NCBI RefSeq assembly: GCF_018069625.1
Contig: NZ_CP072941.1
Span: 5,208,001-5,272,000, forward strand
Reading direction: 5' to 3'
DNA: 64,000 nucleotides
Source: Streptomyces yatensis
GTDB taxonomy: Bacteria; Actinomycetota; Actinomycetes; Streptomycetales; Streptomycetaceae
The position numbers were made by a program, and so were the translations under genes. Positions 56,478 through 64,000 of the stretch are shown one piece after another; positions within the stretch are counted from its first letter, which is position 1; each line of letters starts with the position of its first letter. The notes beneath the pieces are model-generated. The model searched no databases and was not told where the DNA came from. It saw only the letters and a program-made list of their open reading frames with translations.

Positions 56478-57596
56478 TCAGCGGCGCGACATGTAGATGT
56501 CGAGCGCCTTGTGCAGGAGCTTGTTGAGGGGGAAGTCCCACTCGCCGAGGTACTCGGCAGCCTGCCCACCGGTGCCCACCTTGAACTGGATCAGACCGAA
56601 GAGATGATCTGTCTCATCGAGGGAGTCGCTGATGCCGCGCAGGTCGTAGACGGTCGCGCCCAGCGCGTAGGCGTCGCGGAGCATCCGCCACTGCATCGCG
56701 TTCGAGGGCCGGACCTCGCGCTTGTGGTTGGCGGAGGCGCCGTAGGAGTACCAGACATGGCCTCCGACGATCAGCATCGTGGCGGCGGCCACGACCTCGT
56801 TCTCGTGCATCGCGAAGTACAGCCGCATCCGGTTGGGGTCCTCGGTGTTGAGGGCCGTCCACATGCGCTGGAAGTAGCTGAGCGGGCGCGGCCGGAAGTG
56901 GTCGCGCTCCGCGGTGATCTCGTAGAGCCGCTGCCACTCGGGCAGATGCTCGTAGCCGCCCTGGACGACCTCGACACCGGCCTTCTCGGCCTTCTTGATG
57001 TTGCGGCGCCACAGCTGGTTGAAGCTCTTGTGGACATCCTCCAGGGAGCGGTTCTCCAGCGGCACCTGGAAGACGTATCGCGGCTGGACGTCACCGAAGC
57101 CGGCCCCGCCGTCCTCGCCCTGCTGCCAGCCCATGCGCCGCAGCCGCTCGGCGACCTCGAAGGCGCGCGGCTCGATGAAGGTGGCCTCGACATCGCGCAG
57201 CCGCTTGACGTCGGGGTTCTGGATGCCCGACTTGATCGCGTTGGCGTCCCAGCGGCGGATGATGACCGGCGGGCCCATCTTCACGGAGAACGCACCCTGC
57301 TGCTTCAGATGCGCGAGCATCGGGCGCAGCCAGTCCTCGAGGTTGGGCGCGTACCAGTTGATGACCGGGCCCTCGGGGAGATAGGCGAGGTAGCGCTTGA
57401 TCTTGGGCAGCTGCCGGTAGAGGACGAGGCCGGCGCCGACGAGCTGGCCCGTGGCGTCGAACCAGCCGAGGTTCTCCGAGCGCCACTCCGACTTGACGTC
57501 AGCCCATGCCGGGACCTGCATGTGGCTGGCCGCGGGCAGGCTCTGGATATACGCCAGATGCTGCTCTCGGCTGATCGTCCTCAGGGTCAGGCTCAT
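56478..57596 (-). CDS. femX: FemX-type lipid II:glycine glycyltransferase (FemABX family)
   Basis: tRNA-dependent ligase that adds the first Gly to the LL-diaminopimelate side chain of lipid II; FemX is reported as essential in S. coelicolor. 372 residues with two GNAT-like halves (MSLTLRTISREQHLAYIQSL at the start, YLPEGPVINW, RRNIKKAEKAGVEV, VWYSYGASANHKREVRPSNAM). ATG at 57596. Followed by the racemase-like gene. Identity with other FemAB members is possible, but origin location supports FemX. Confidence 0.9.
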   Translation of the reverse strand: MSLTLRTISREQHLAYIQSLPAASHMQVPAWADVKSEWRSENLGWFDATGQLVGAGLVLYRQLPKIKRYLAYLPEGPVINWYAPNLEDWLRPMLAHLKQQGAFSVKMGPPVIIRRWDANAIKSGIQNPDVKRLRDVEATFIEPRAFEVAERLRRMGWQQGEDGGAGFGDVQPRYVFQVPLENRSLEDVHKSFNQLWRRNIKKAEKAGVEVVQGGYEHLPEWQRLYEITAERDHFRPRPLSYFQRMWTALNTEDPNRMRLYFAMHENEVVAAATMLIVGGHVWYSYGASANHKREVRPSNAMQWRMLRDAYALGATVYDLRGISDSLDETDHLFGLIQFKVGTGGQAAEYLGEWDFPLNKLLHKALDIYMSRR

Positions 57597-57714
57597 GCGG
57601 GGCGCTCCTCGGCAGGTTTGTCCCCAGGGTCGGGGCTCCGGCTCTCGCGCCGAAGCCTACTGCGACCGGGACGCGCCCCGTTCGGGCCTGGGGGCAACCA
57701 GGCTTCGGCCGGGC

Positions 57715-58032
57715 TCAGCCCAGCACGCCGCCGAAGAGTCCTCCGTGTGCCATGCCGAGGTAGAAGCCGACCCCCGCGGCACCGAGTCCGATGATCAGCA
57801 CGAACCGCTCGCCGGTGGTCGCGGAGATCAGCTGGCCCCAGGCGCCAGTGATCATCCCTACCAGCCCGGTCCATGAGCTGACCAGGTGGAGCTGGGAGAA
57901 CTGAGCCGTGACAAAGGCGATCGCCCCGATCACCAGCGTGGTCACGGCGAAGGCGTTCTGAACGGGATGCGGCTTGCCGTCGGTGTCCAGGAAGGAGAGC
58001 AAGCCGTGATGGGGTCGTGCTGCCTGTGCCAT
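57715..58032 (-). CDS. Small integral membrane protein
   Basis: A 105-residue protein from the ATG at 58032 (GGAGG upstream) with three hydrophobic segments (about 28-48, 52-72, 78-98). I recognise no domain. It is conserved in this position upstream of femX in Streptomyces. Divergent from rpsF. Function unknown. Confidence 0.75.
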   Translation of the reverse strand: MAQAARPHHGLLSFLDTDGKPHPVQNAFAVTTLVIGAIAFVTAQFSQLHLVSSWTGLVGMITGAWGQLISATTGERFVLIIGLGAAGVGFYLGMAHGGLFGGVLG

Positions 58033-58214
58033 GGGGCACCTCCAGGTAGGCACATAAAGCAAAGCGGCGAACTGTAATGCCGCTCACACCCGATGTGTAC
58101 AGATTGCGGGCTAAGACGCCCGGATTTCAAGCGGGAGGCCGTAGCCGGGTACTGTGTACCGTCCGCGGTGGTGTCTGCACAGATGCCGAAGCGGATACGC
58201 ATCACGACCCTCCT

Positions 58215-58233
58215 GCCACGGAACGACCGTGGC
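58215..58233 (+). promoter_or_regulatory. Hairpin in the rpsF leader
   Basis: GCCACGG (58215-58221) pairs with CCGTGGC (58227-58233) just upstream of the AAAGGAGGTG ribosome site of rpsF. Many bacteria autoregulate this operon through an S6:S18-binding leader stem; this is a candidate, not proven. Confidence 0.4.
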
Positions 58234-58261
58234 CGCTGAGTCCAAAGGAGGTGGGTTCCAC

Positions 58262-58552
58262 ATGCGTCACTACGAGGTGATGGTCATCCTCGACCCCGAT
58301 CTCGAGGAGCGCGCTGTCTCCCCGCTGATCGAGAACTTCCTTTCCGTCGTCCGTGAGGGCGAAGGCAAGGTCGAGAAGGTCGACACCTGGGGCCGTCGTC
58401 GTCTCTCGTACGAGATCAAGAAGAAGCCCGAGGGCATCTACTCGGTCATCGACCTGCAGGCAGAGCCCGCGGTCGTCAAGGAGCTCGACCGCCAGCTGAA
58501 CCTGAACGAGTCGGTCCTCCGGACCAAGGTCCTCCGTCCCGAGACCCACTGA
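58262..58552 (+). CDS. rpsF: 30S ribosomal protein S6
   Basis: A 96-residue ribosomal protein ([37 protein letters not shown]). ATG at 58262 with an excellent AAAGGAGGTG site. First gene of rpsF-ssb-rpsR-rplI; S6 pairs with S18 in the small subunit platform. Confidence 0.98.
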   Translation: MRHYEVMVILDPDLEERAVSPLIENFLSVVREGEGKVEKVDTWGRRRLSYEIKKKPEGIYSVIDLQAEPAVVKELDRQLNLNESVLRTKVLRPETH

Positions 58553-58634
58553 CGCGTAAGCGTTCAGCGGTCATCGGGGCCGTATCGCAACGAGTAGCAA
58601 GCAGCCCAGCAGTACCCGCCGAGAGGTTCCCCCA

Positions 58635-59231
58635 ATGGCAGGCGAGACCGTCATCACGGTCGTCGGCAATCTCGTCGACGACCCCGAGCTGCGTTTCACC
58701 CCGTCCGGTGCGGCGGTCGCGAAGTTCCGCGTCGCGTCCACTCCCCGTACCTTCGACCGGCAGACCAACGAGTGGAAGGACGGCGAGAGCCTCTTCCTCA
58801 CGTGCTCGGTGTGGCGGCAGGCCGCGGAGAACGTGGCCGAGTCCCTTCAGCGCGGCATGCGCGTCATCGTGCAGGGTCGTCTGAAGCAGCGGTCCTACGA
58901 GGACCGTGAGGGGATCAAGCGCACGGTCTATGAGCTGGATGTCGACGAGGTCGGCGCCAGTCTGCGCAACGCCACAGCCAAGGTCACCAAGACCACCGGT
59001 CGCGGTGGTCAGGGTGGTTACGGCGGTGGCGGTGGCGGTGGCCAGGGCGGCGGAGGCGGTTGGGGCGGCGGCCCCGGCAACTCCGGCGGCGGCCAGCAGG
59101 GCGGCGGCGCTCCGGCCGACGACCCGTGGGCGACCGGCGCACCGGCCGGCGGCCAGGGCGGCGGCGGTGGTGGCTGGGGCGGCGGCTCCGGCAACTCCGG
59201 CGGCGGCTACTCGGACGAGCCGCCCTTCTAG
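58635..59231 (+). CDS. ssb: Single-stranded DNA-binding protein
   Basis: A 198-residue SSB. N-terminal OB fold (1-112: [20 protein letters not shown]), a Gly/Gln-rich linker (about 120-190) and the acidic C-terminal tip DEPPF that recruits partner proteins. In the S6-S18 operon, which ties replication to ribosome supply. ATG at 58635. Confidence 0.98.
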   Translation: MAGETVITVVGNLVDDPELRFTPSGAAVAKFRVASTPRTFDRQTNEWKDGESLFLTCSVWRQAAENVAESLQRGMRVIVQGRLKQRSYEDREGIKRTVYELDVDEVGASLRNATAKVTKTTGRGGQGGYGGGGGGGQGGGGGWGGGPGNSGGGQQGGGAPADDPWATGAPAGGQGGGGGGWGGGSGNSGGGYSDEPPF

Positions 59232-59243
59232 GCCCGGGGCGCT

Positions 59244-59266
59244 GTTTCACGTGAAACCACGTGAAA
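59244..59266. promoter_or_regulatory. parS: parS site with overlapping degenerate copy
   Basis: Perfect GTTTCACGTGAAAC at 59244-59257, directly followed by CACGTGAAAC at 59257-59266, which shares bases with the first and forms a second, diverged site. In the ssb-rpsR gap; furthest parS from oriC in the window (about 33 kb). Confidence 0.9.
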
Positions 59267-59329
59267 CCACGGCGCTCGGTCTGGTCAGGGCGACCAGCAC
59301 ATACTTCTTGATCACACTGGAGAGAGACA

Positions 59330-59566
59330 ATGGCGAAGCCGCCTGCTCGCAAGCCTAAGAAGAAGGTTTGCGTGTTCTGCAAGGAGAAGATCTCCTACGT
59401 CGACTACAAGGACACGAACCTGCTGCGGAAGTTCATTTCCGACCGCGGCAAGATCCGTGCCCGCCGGGTCACCGGCAACTGCACTCAGCACCAGCGTGAC
59501 GTCGCCACGGCTGTGAAGAACAGCCGTGAGATGGCGCTGCTGCCCTACACCTCCACCGCGCGATAA
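59330..59566 (+). CDS. rpsR: 30S ribosomal protein S18 (zinc-binding type)
   Basis: A 78-residue S18 with Cys pair VCVFCKEK and a third Cys in TGNCTQHQ, the zinc-ligand (C+) form. ATG at 59330. The parS at 59244 separates it from ssb. Confidence 0.97.
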   Translation: MAKPPARKPKKKVCVFCKEKISYVDYKDTNLLRKFISDRGKIRARRVTGNCTQHQRDVATAVKNSREMALLPYTSTAR

Positions 59567-59584
59567 GGGAAGGGTGACCCAGTC

Positions 59585-60031
59585 ATGAAGATCATCCTCA
59601 CCCACGAGGTCTCCGGCCTCGGTACCGCCGGTGACGTCGTGGACGTCAAGGACGGTTACGCCCGTAACTACCTCGTTCCGCGTGGTCTGGCGATTCGCTG
59701 GACCAAGGGCGGCGAGAAGGACGTCGAGCAGATCCGCCGCGGTCGTCGCATCCGCGAGATCGCCACGATCGAGCAGGCCAATGAGGTCAAGGCCCGGCTC
59801 GAGGGCGTCAAGGTGCGGCTGAAGACCCGTGCCGGCGACGCCGGCCGGCTGTTCGGCTCCGTCACCCCGGCCGACATCGCTTCGGCGATCAAGGACGCGG
59901 GTGGTCCGGAGGTGGACAAGCGCCGCATCGAGGTGCAGTCGCCGATCAAGACCCTGGGCGCGCACCAGGTCTCGGTCCGTCTGCACGCCGAGGTTGCCGC
60001 CAAGGTGGGCGTCGAGGTCGTCGCCGCCTGA
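59585..60031 (+). CDS. rplI: 50S ribosomal protein L9
   Basis: A 148-residue L9 ([34 protein letters not shown]) with the two-domain length. ATG at 59585, 19 bases after rpsR, end of the operon. Confidence 0.98.
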   Translation: MKIILTHEVSGLGTAGDVVDVKDGYARNYLVPRGLAIRWTKGGEKDVEQIRRGRRIREIATIEQANEVKARLEGVKVRLKTRAGDAGRLFGSVTPADIASAIKDAGGPEVDKRRIEVQSPIKTLGAHQVSVRLHAEVAAKVGVEVVAA

Positions 60032-60063
60032 CGACCGTGACGGTCGCCTTGGGCACCGTGCAC

Positions 60064-60098
60064 CGGAGGGCCGCACCCCCCAGGGGTGCGGCCCTCCG
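60064..60098 (+). terminator. Terminator of the rpsF-rplI operon
   Basis: Perfect 16-bp stem (60064-60079 with 60083-60098) and a 3-base loop, 33 bases after rplI. Also convergent with the MATE gene that ends at 60163. Confidence 0.88.
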
Positions 60099-60162
60099 CC
60101 GTGCCGGGGGACCGGTGGCTCCGGTGCTGTCCGGGGACGCGCGTGGTGCGGTGCGGCGGGGC

Positions 60163-61503
60163 TCAGCCTCGTACCGCACCGGTGACGATCCAGCGGCCGG
60201 AGCGGGTGCGCAGCCACAGGGTGGCCAACCGGACCGACATCATCAGCGCCATCGTGCACCACAGAGCGGTCAGCCCGCCGCCGAACGCGGGGACCAGCAG
60301 CGCCACCGGGGCGAAGGCGACGAGGGTGACGATCATCGCCCAGGCCAGATACGGCCCGTCGCCCGCGCCCATCAGCACGCCGTCGAGGACGAAGACCACC
60401 CCCGAGACCGGCTGGATGAGGGCCGTCACCAGCAGGGCGGGCAGCAGGGCGTCCCGTACCGCGGGATCGGTGGTGAACAGCGGGATGAACAGCGGTCGGG
60501 AGGCGACCACCAGCAGACCCAGCGCCACGCCCGAGGCGATGCCCCAGTGCACCATGCGGCGACAGGCGGCCCGGGCGCCCTCCTCGTCGCCCGCCCCCAG
60601 ATAGCGTCCGATGATCGCCTGGCCCGCGATGGCGATGGCGTCCAGGGCGAACGCCAGCAGACTCCACAGGGTGAGCACGATCTGATGGGCGGCGATGTCG
60701 GTGTCGCCGAGGCGGGCCGCCACGGCCGTCGCGATCAGCATCACGGCGCGCAGCGAGAGCGTCCGGATCAGCAGCGGTGCCCCGGCGTGGGCACAGGCCC
60801 TGATCCCCGCGGCGTCGGGCCTCAGCGAGGTGCCGTGGCGCCGAGCGCCCCGGATGACCACGGCGAGATAGACGGCGGCCATGGCGTTCTGGGCGATCAC
60901 CGTGCCCCAGGCCGAGCCGGCGATGCCCAGCCCGGCGGCGTAGACCAGGGTGACGTTGAGCGCGGCGTTGGCCCCGAAGCCGCCGATGGCGACATACAGC
61001 GGGGTCCGGGTGTCCTGGAGGCCACGCAGGACACCGGTGGCGGCGAGCACCACCAGCATCGCGGGGATGCCGAGGGTGCTGATCCGCAGATAGGTGATGG
61101 CGTAGGGCGCCGCGGTGTCCGAGGCCCCGAAGAGGTCGACGATGGCCGGGGCGGTGGGAAGGGCCACGGCGATGACGGCGGCGCCGAGCAGCAGGGCCAG
61201 CCAGATGCCGTCCATGCCCTGCCGGATCGCCCCGGCGAGGTCGCCCGCGCCGACGCGGCGGGCAACCGCCCCGGTGGTGGCGTAGGCGAGGAAGACGAAG
61301 ATGTTGACGGCGGTGGCGAGCAGGGCCGCGGCGACGCCCAGACCGGCCAGCTGGGTGGTGCCCAGATGGCCGACGACGGCGCTGTCGACCATGACGAAGA
61401 GGGGCTCAGCCACGAGCGCGCCGAAGGCGGGAAGCGCGAGTGCGACGATCTCGCGGTCGTGGTGGCGCAGGGTGCTCCGCGCGCTCGTGGGGGCCTGTGT
61501 CAT
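60163..61503 (-). CDS. MATE family efflux transporter (DinF type)
   Basis: A 446-residue multidrug/lipid exporter with 12 helices. It begins MTQAPTSARSTLRHHDREI at the ATG at 61503; the frame reaches 61539. MATE features PAFGALVAEPLFVMVDSAVVGHLGT and the second-half VLTLWSLLAFALDAIAIAGQA are clear. Before the ATG there is TACATT 6 bases away and no ribosome site, so the mRNA may be leaderless. Substrate unknown. Divergent from dnaB. Confidence 0.9.
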   Translation of the reverse strand: MTQAPTSARSTLRHHDREIVALALPAFGALVAEPLFVMVDSAVVGHLGTTQLAGLGVAAALLATAVNIFVFLAYATTGAVARRVGAGDLAGAIRQGMDGIWLALLLGAAVIAVALPTAPAIVDLFGASDTAAPYAITYLRISTLGIPAMLVVLAATGVLRGLQDTRTPLYVAIGGFGANAALNVTLVYAAGLGIAGSAWGTVIAQNAMAAVYLAVVIRGARRHGTSLRPDAAGIRACAHAGAPLLIRTLSLRAVMLIATAVAARLGDTDIAAHQIVLTLWSLLAFALDAIAIAGQAIIGRYLGAGDEEGARAACRRMVHWGIASGVALGLLVVASRPLFIPLFTTDPAVRDALLPALLVTALIQPVSGVVFVLDGVLMGAGDGPYLAWAMIVTLVAFAPVALLVPAFGGGLTALWCTMALMMSVRLATLWLRTRSGRWIVTGAVRG

Positions 61504-61516
61504 GAGGGCAATGTAA

Positions 61517-61779
61517 TCGTCCACAGGTAAGAGACACAAGCGATCGCCGGTCCTTACAAGGCGGAGTGCGGGACGATCTTCTCTGCGCCCTTTGTCGTGA
61601 TCTTGCGCCGGGGGCGGAAGTTTTTCTTCTGCACAGCCCCTGGATAGAGAAACCGCAGGTCAGAGTTGGGCTCTCGGGGTGATTGTGTGTTTGTCCACAG
61701 CACTGTCCCCCGACCCGTGCACAGGTTCGCGCGACTTACCCACAGGATGGATCCCATCATCCACATGCCCTGTGGATAA
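61517..61779. promoter_or_regulatory. DnaA-box cluster upstream of dnaB
   Basis: The 460-base gap between the divergent MATE and dnaB genes has no gene but five DnaA-box matches: TCGTCCACA 61517-61525, TTGTCCACA 61691-61699 (perfect), TTACCCACA 61736-61744, TCATCCACA 61757-61765, and TTATCCACA reversed at 61771-61779 (perfect). The last three lie within 44 bp and are 185 bp before the dnaB start. DnaA control of dnaB transcription or titration is possible. Confidence 0.78.
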
Positions 61780-61963
61780 CCAAGTTGGCTGGCGGTCCCG
61801 ACGGGCCTAACGTGGTCCGGCGCCCGCCACCCGATTCGGCTCCGGAAACCCCAGCCTCCGATGCGCCGTGTCCGGAAAGCCGGCCGCTCAGTTGTGTCAT
61901 AGCCGTGCCGTAAGAAGGACGGGCACGGCGAGGTTCGCTTCGCGGACGGGAGGAGGTGACGGG

Positions 61964-63445
61964 GTGAGCGTTCCCGAGCCCATGGACGACCCCTGGGCGG
62001 ACTCCGGCCCGTCCGACCGGTTCCCGTCCCCCCGCTTCCGCCGCGGTGAGAGCGGCGGCCGGGGCCGCGACGGCCAGCAGGACCGCGACGGAGGGGGCGG
62101 CTCCGCCTGGGAGGGCTCCGGCTTCGAGCGCGTACCGCCCCAGGACCTCGACGCCGAGCAGTCCGTGCTCGGCGGCATGCTGCTCTCCAAGGACGCCATC
62201 GCCGACGTGGTGGAGGTCCTCAAGGGCAATGACTTCTACCGGCCCGCCCATGAGACCGTCTACCAGGCCATCCTGGATCTCTACGCCAAGGGCGAGCCGG
62301 CCGACCCGATCACGGTCGCCGCGGAGCTGACCAAGCGCGGTGAGATCGCTCGGGTCGGCGGCGCCTCGTATCTCCACACCCTCGTCCAGTCGGTCCCCAC
62401 CGCCGCCAACGCCGAGTACTACGCGGAGATCGTCCACGAGCGCGCCGTGCTGCGCCGCCTCGTCGAGGCGGGCACCCGCATCACCCAGATGGGATACGCG
62501 GCGGACGGGGACGTCGACGAGATCGTCAACAACGCCCAGGCGGAGATCTACGCCGTCACCGAGCAGCGCACCAGCGAGGACTATCTGCCGCTCGGCGACA
62601 TCATGGAGGGCGCGCTCGACGAGATCGAGGCGATCGGCTCACGCAGCGGGCAGATGTCCGGGGTGCCCACCGGCTTCACCGATCTGGACTCCCTGACGAA
62701 CGGTCTGCACCCGGGCCAGATGGTCGTCATCGCCGCCCGCCCCGCCATGGGTAAGTCCACCCTGGCCCTGGACTTCGCCCGGGCCTGCTCGATCAAGCAC
62801 AACATGCCGAGCGTGATCTTCTCGCTGGAGATGGGCCGCAACGAGATCGCGATGCGTCTGCTCTCCGCCGAGGCCCGGGTGGCGCTGCACCATATGCGCT
62901 CCGGCAGCATGACCGACGAGGACTGGACGCGGCTGGCCCGGCGGATGCCGGATGTCTCCCAGGCCCCGCTCTTCATCGACGACTCCCCGAACCTGTCGAT
63001 GATGGAGATCCGCGCCAAGTGCCGCCGGCTCAAGCAGCGCAGCGATCTGCAACTGGTGGTCATCGACTATCTCCAGCTGATGCAGTCCGGCGGCGCCCGG
63101 CGCCCCGAGAGCCGTCAGCAAGAGGTCTCGGACATGTCGCGAAACCTGAAGCTGCTGGCCAAGGAGCTGGAAGTGCCGGTCATCGCGCTCTCCCAGCTCA
63201 ACCGAGGCCCCGAGCAGCGCACGGACAAGAAGCCGATGGTCTCCGACCTCCGAGAGAGTGGATCCATCGAGCAGGACGCGGACATGGTCATCCTGCTCCA
63301 CCGTGAGGACGCCTATGAGAAGGAGTCCCCGCGCGCGGGGGAGGCGGATCTGATCGTGGCCAAGCACCGTAACGGCCCGACGGCCACCATCACGGTCGCC
63401 TTCCAGGGCCACTACTCACGCTTCGTGGACATGGCGCAGACCTGA
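61964..63445 (+). CDS. dnaB: Replicative DNA helicase DnaB
   Basis: Hexameric replication-fork helicase, 493 residues from the GTG at 61964 (GGGAGGAGGTG upstream; frame open to 61868). An N-terminal Gly/Arg/Asp-rich extension (1-50) precedes the DnaB N domain (RVPPQDLDAEQSVLGGML). RecA-fold ATPase has Walker A ARPAMGKST (Lys264), Walker B VVIDYLQLM and SQLNRGPEQR. No intein. Loader partner DciA is encoded at 22037. Confidence 0.97.
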   Translation: MSVPEPMDDPWADSGPSDRFPSPRFRRGESGGRGRDGQQDRDGGGGSAWEGSGFERVPPQDLDAEQSVLGGMLLSKDAIADVVEVLKGNDFYRPAHETVYQAILDLYAKGEPADPITVAAELTKRGEIARVGGASYLHTLVQSVPTAANAEYYAEIVHERAVLRRLVEAGTRITQMGYAADGDVDEIVNNAQAEIYAVTEQRTSEDYLPLGDIMEGALDEIEAIGSRSGQMSGVPTGFTDLDSLTNGLHPGQMVVIAARPAMGKSTLALDFARACSIKHNMPSVIFSLEMGRNEIAMRLLSAEARVALHHMRSGSMTDEDWTRLARRMPDVSQAPLFIDDSPNLSMMEIRAKCRRLKQRSDLQLVVIDYLQLMQSGGARRPESRQQEVSDMSRNLKLLAKELEVPVIALSQLNRGPEQRTDKKPMVSDLRESGSIEQDADMVILLHREDAYEKESPRAGEADLIVAKHRNGPTATITVAFQGHYSRFVDMAQT

Positions 63446-63516
63446 TACGCGGCGATGCCGGGGCGTCACGATCGCGCCGGCTGGACGACCGGTCTCCTGG
63501 TCGTACGGGGTGACCT

Positions 63517-64000
63517 TCAGCCGGGTTGGAAGAAGGCGAGCAGTTTCTGGGCGGCGTCCGGCGACATCAGCAGTTCCTGCATGTCCGCGGACATCCGGGC
63601 GGCGGCGCCGGTGCGTTCGAACATCTCGCGTTCGTACTCCTTGACCGCGGCGGGAAAGTCGTCCGGGTGCGCGGCCAGCGCGAGACCGAGCAGGGCGCCG
63701 TCGAGCAGCGCCATGTTGGCGCCCTCTCCCACCGGCGGCATCAGGTGCGCGGCATCGCCGAGCAGTGTGACGTCCGGCGTCGACGGCCAGGTCAGGCCGA
63801 TCGGGAGCGTGGTGATCGCCCGCGGCACGACCGTGTCGTCGCAGGCCGCGATCAGCGCGGTGAACCGTGGGTCCCAGCCGGCGAGCAGCTCGATCAGCCG
63901 CGCCCGGGCGGCGGCCGGGTCGTCGAACGGGATCCCGCTGGTGGCGAACCAGTCCTCGCCGGTGTTGTAGAAGCTGAGGCCGATGCGAACGCGGCCGTCG
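63517..64000 (-). CDS. FAD-dependent monooxygenase, C-terminal part (5' truncated by window)
   Basis: At least 160 residues ending in FFQPG, with the frame open to the window end. The FAD-binding motif LLGDAAHLMPPVGEGANMALLDG identifies a group A flavin monooxygenase of the TetX/UbiH-like kind. Upstream residues DGRVRIGLSFYNTGEDWFAT also fit. The start lies beyond base 64000. It marks the change from conserved core to ordinary accessory genes. Confidence 0.85.
   Translation of the reverse strand, partial: DGRVRIGLSFYNTGEDWFATSGIPFDDPAAARARLIELLAGWDPRFTALIAACDDTVVPRAITTLPIGLTWPSTPDVTLLGDAAHLMPPVGEGANMALLDGALLGLALAAHPDDFPAAVKEYEREMFERTGAAARMSADMQELLMSPDAAQKLLAFFQPG

Overview
This window is the replication-origin region of a Streptomyces-type actinobacterial chromosome. 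Evidence: very high GC with GC-biased third codon positions, frequent GTG and TTG starts, a Streptomyces-style oriC (about 20 DnaA boxes between dnaN and dnaA), multiple GTTTCACGTGAAAC parS sites, CrgA, three class E sortases and FemX. The ends are cut inside genes: pknB (already running at base 1) and an FAD monooxygenase (5' part beyond base 64000). No insertion sequence, prophage, CRISPR array or rRNA operon was seen.

Left arm (1-26 kb). pknB kinase end; a sortase/pabA cluster (2070-5908) with overlapping starts; a DUF881 protein; crgA; a cluster of DnaA boxes (7193-7391); a zinc-finger rhomboid protease and a cyclophilin; a DUF5324-like protein; an HTH-coiled-coil-receiver regulator; tRNA-Ala; a signalling block (HTH regulator, tail-anchored Ser/Thr kinase, secreted membrane-anchored protein, DLW-39 peptide); tRNA-Ile; then the minus-strand replication block DUF3566, gyrA, gyrB, dciA, recF, gnd, dnaN. 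Apart from the sortases and the block between the two tRNAs, this order matches the origin region of Mycobacterium tuberculosis as I remember it, so it is old conserved synteny.

Centre (26-29 kb). oriC lies at about 26049-26611, followed by the dnaA terminator, dnaA, and a dnaA/rpmH intergenic region holding an inverted pair of DnaA boxes.

Right arm (29-64 kb). rpmH-rnpA-yidD-yidC-jag-rsmG (ribosome, RNA processing, membrane insertion) leads into parA-parB. Reading leftward from 45.7 kb is the envelope/stress block DUF6049, murJ, pseudokinase, sigM, rsmA, trxB, trxA. Next come cca, an MFS transporter, inositol-phosphate synthase, a PadR regulator with a palindromic operator, a class A PBP, a membrane glycosyltransferase, an alanine-racemase-like protein and femX. 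The S6-SSB-S18-L9 operon, a MATE transporter, a second DnaA-box cluster and dnaB follow.

Overall the window couples initiation (DnaA, DnaN, DciA, DnaB, gyrase, SSB), segregation (ParA/ParB and parS) and cell-envelope synthesis and division control (PknB, CrgA, MurJ, PBP, FemX). I found no wholly unknown system. The best second-look items are the two DnaA-box clusters outside oriC, closely paired parS sites embedded in coding frames, the split MurJ/pseudokinase arrangement, the racemase-like protein beside FemX, and the kinase/HTH block inserted between the two tRNA genes.
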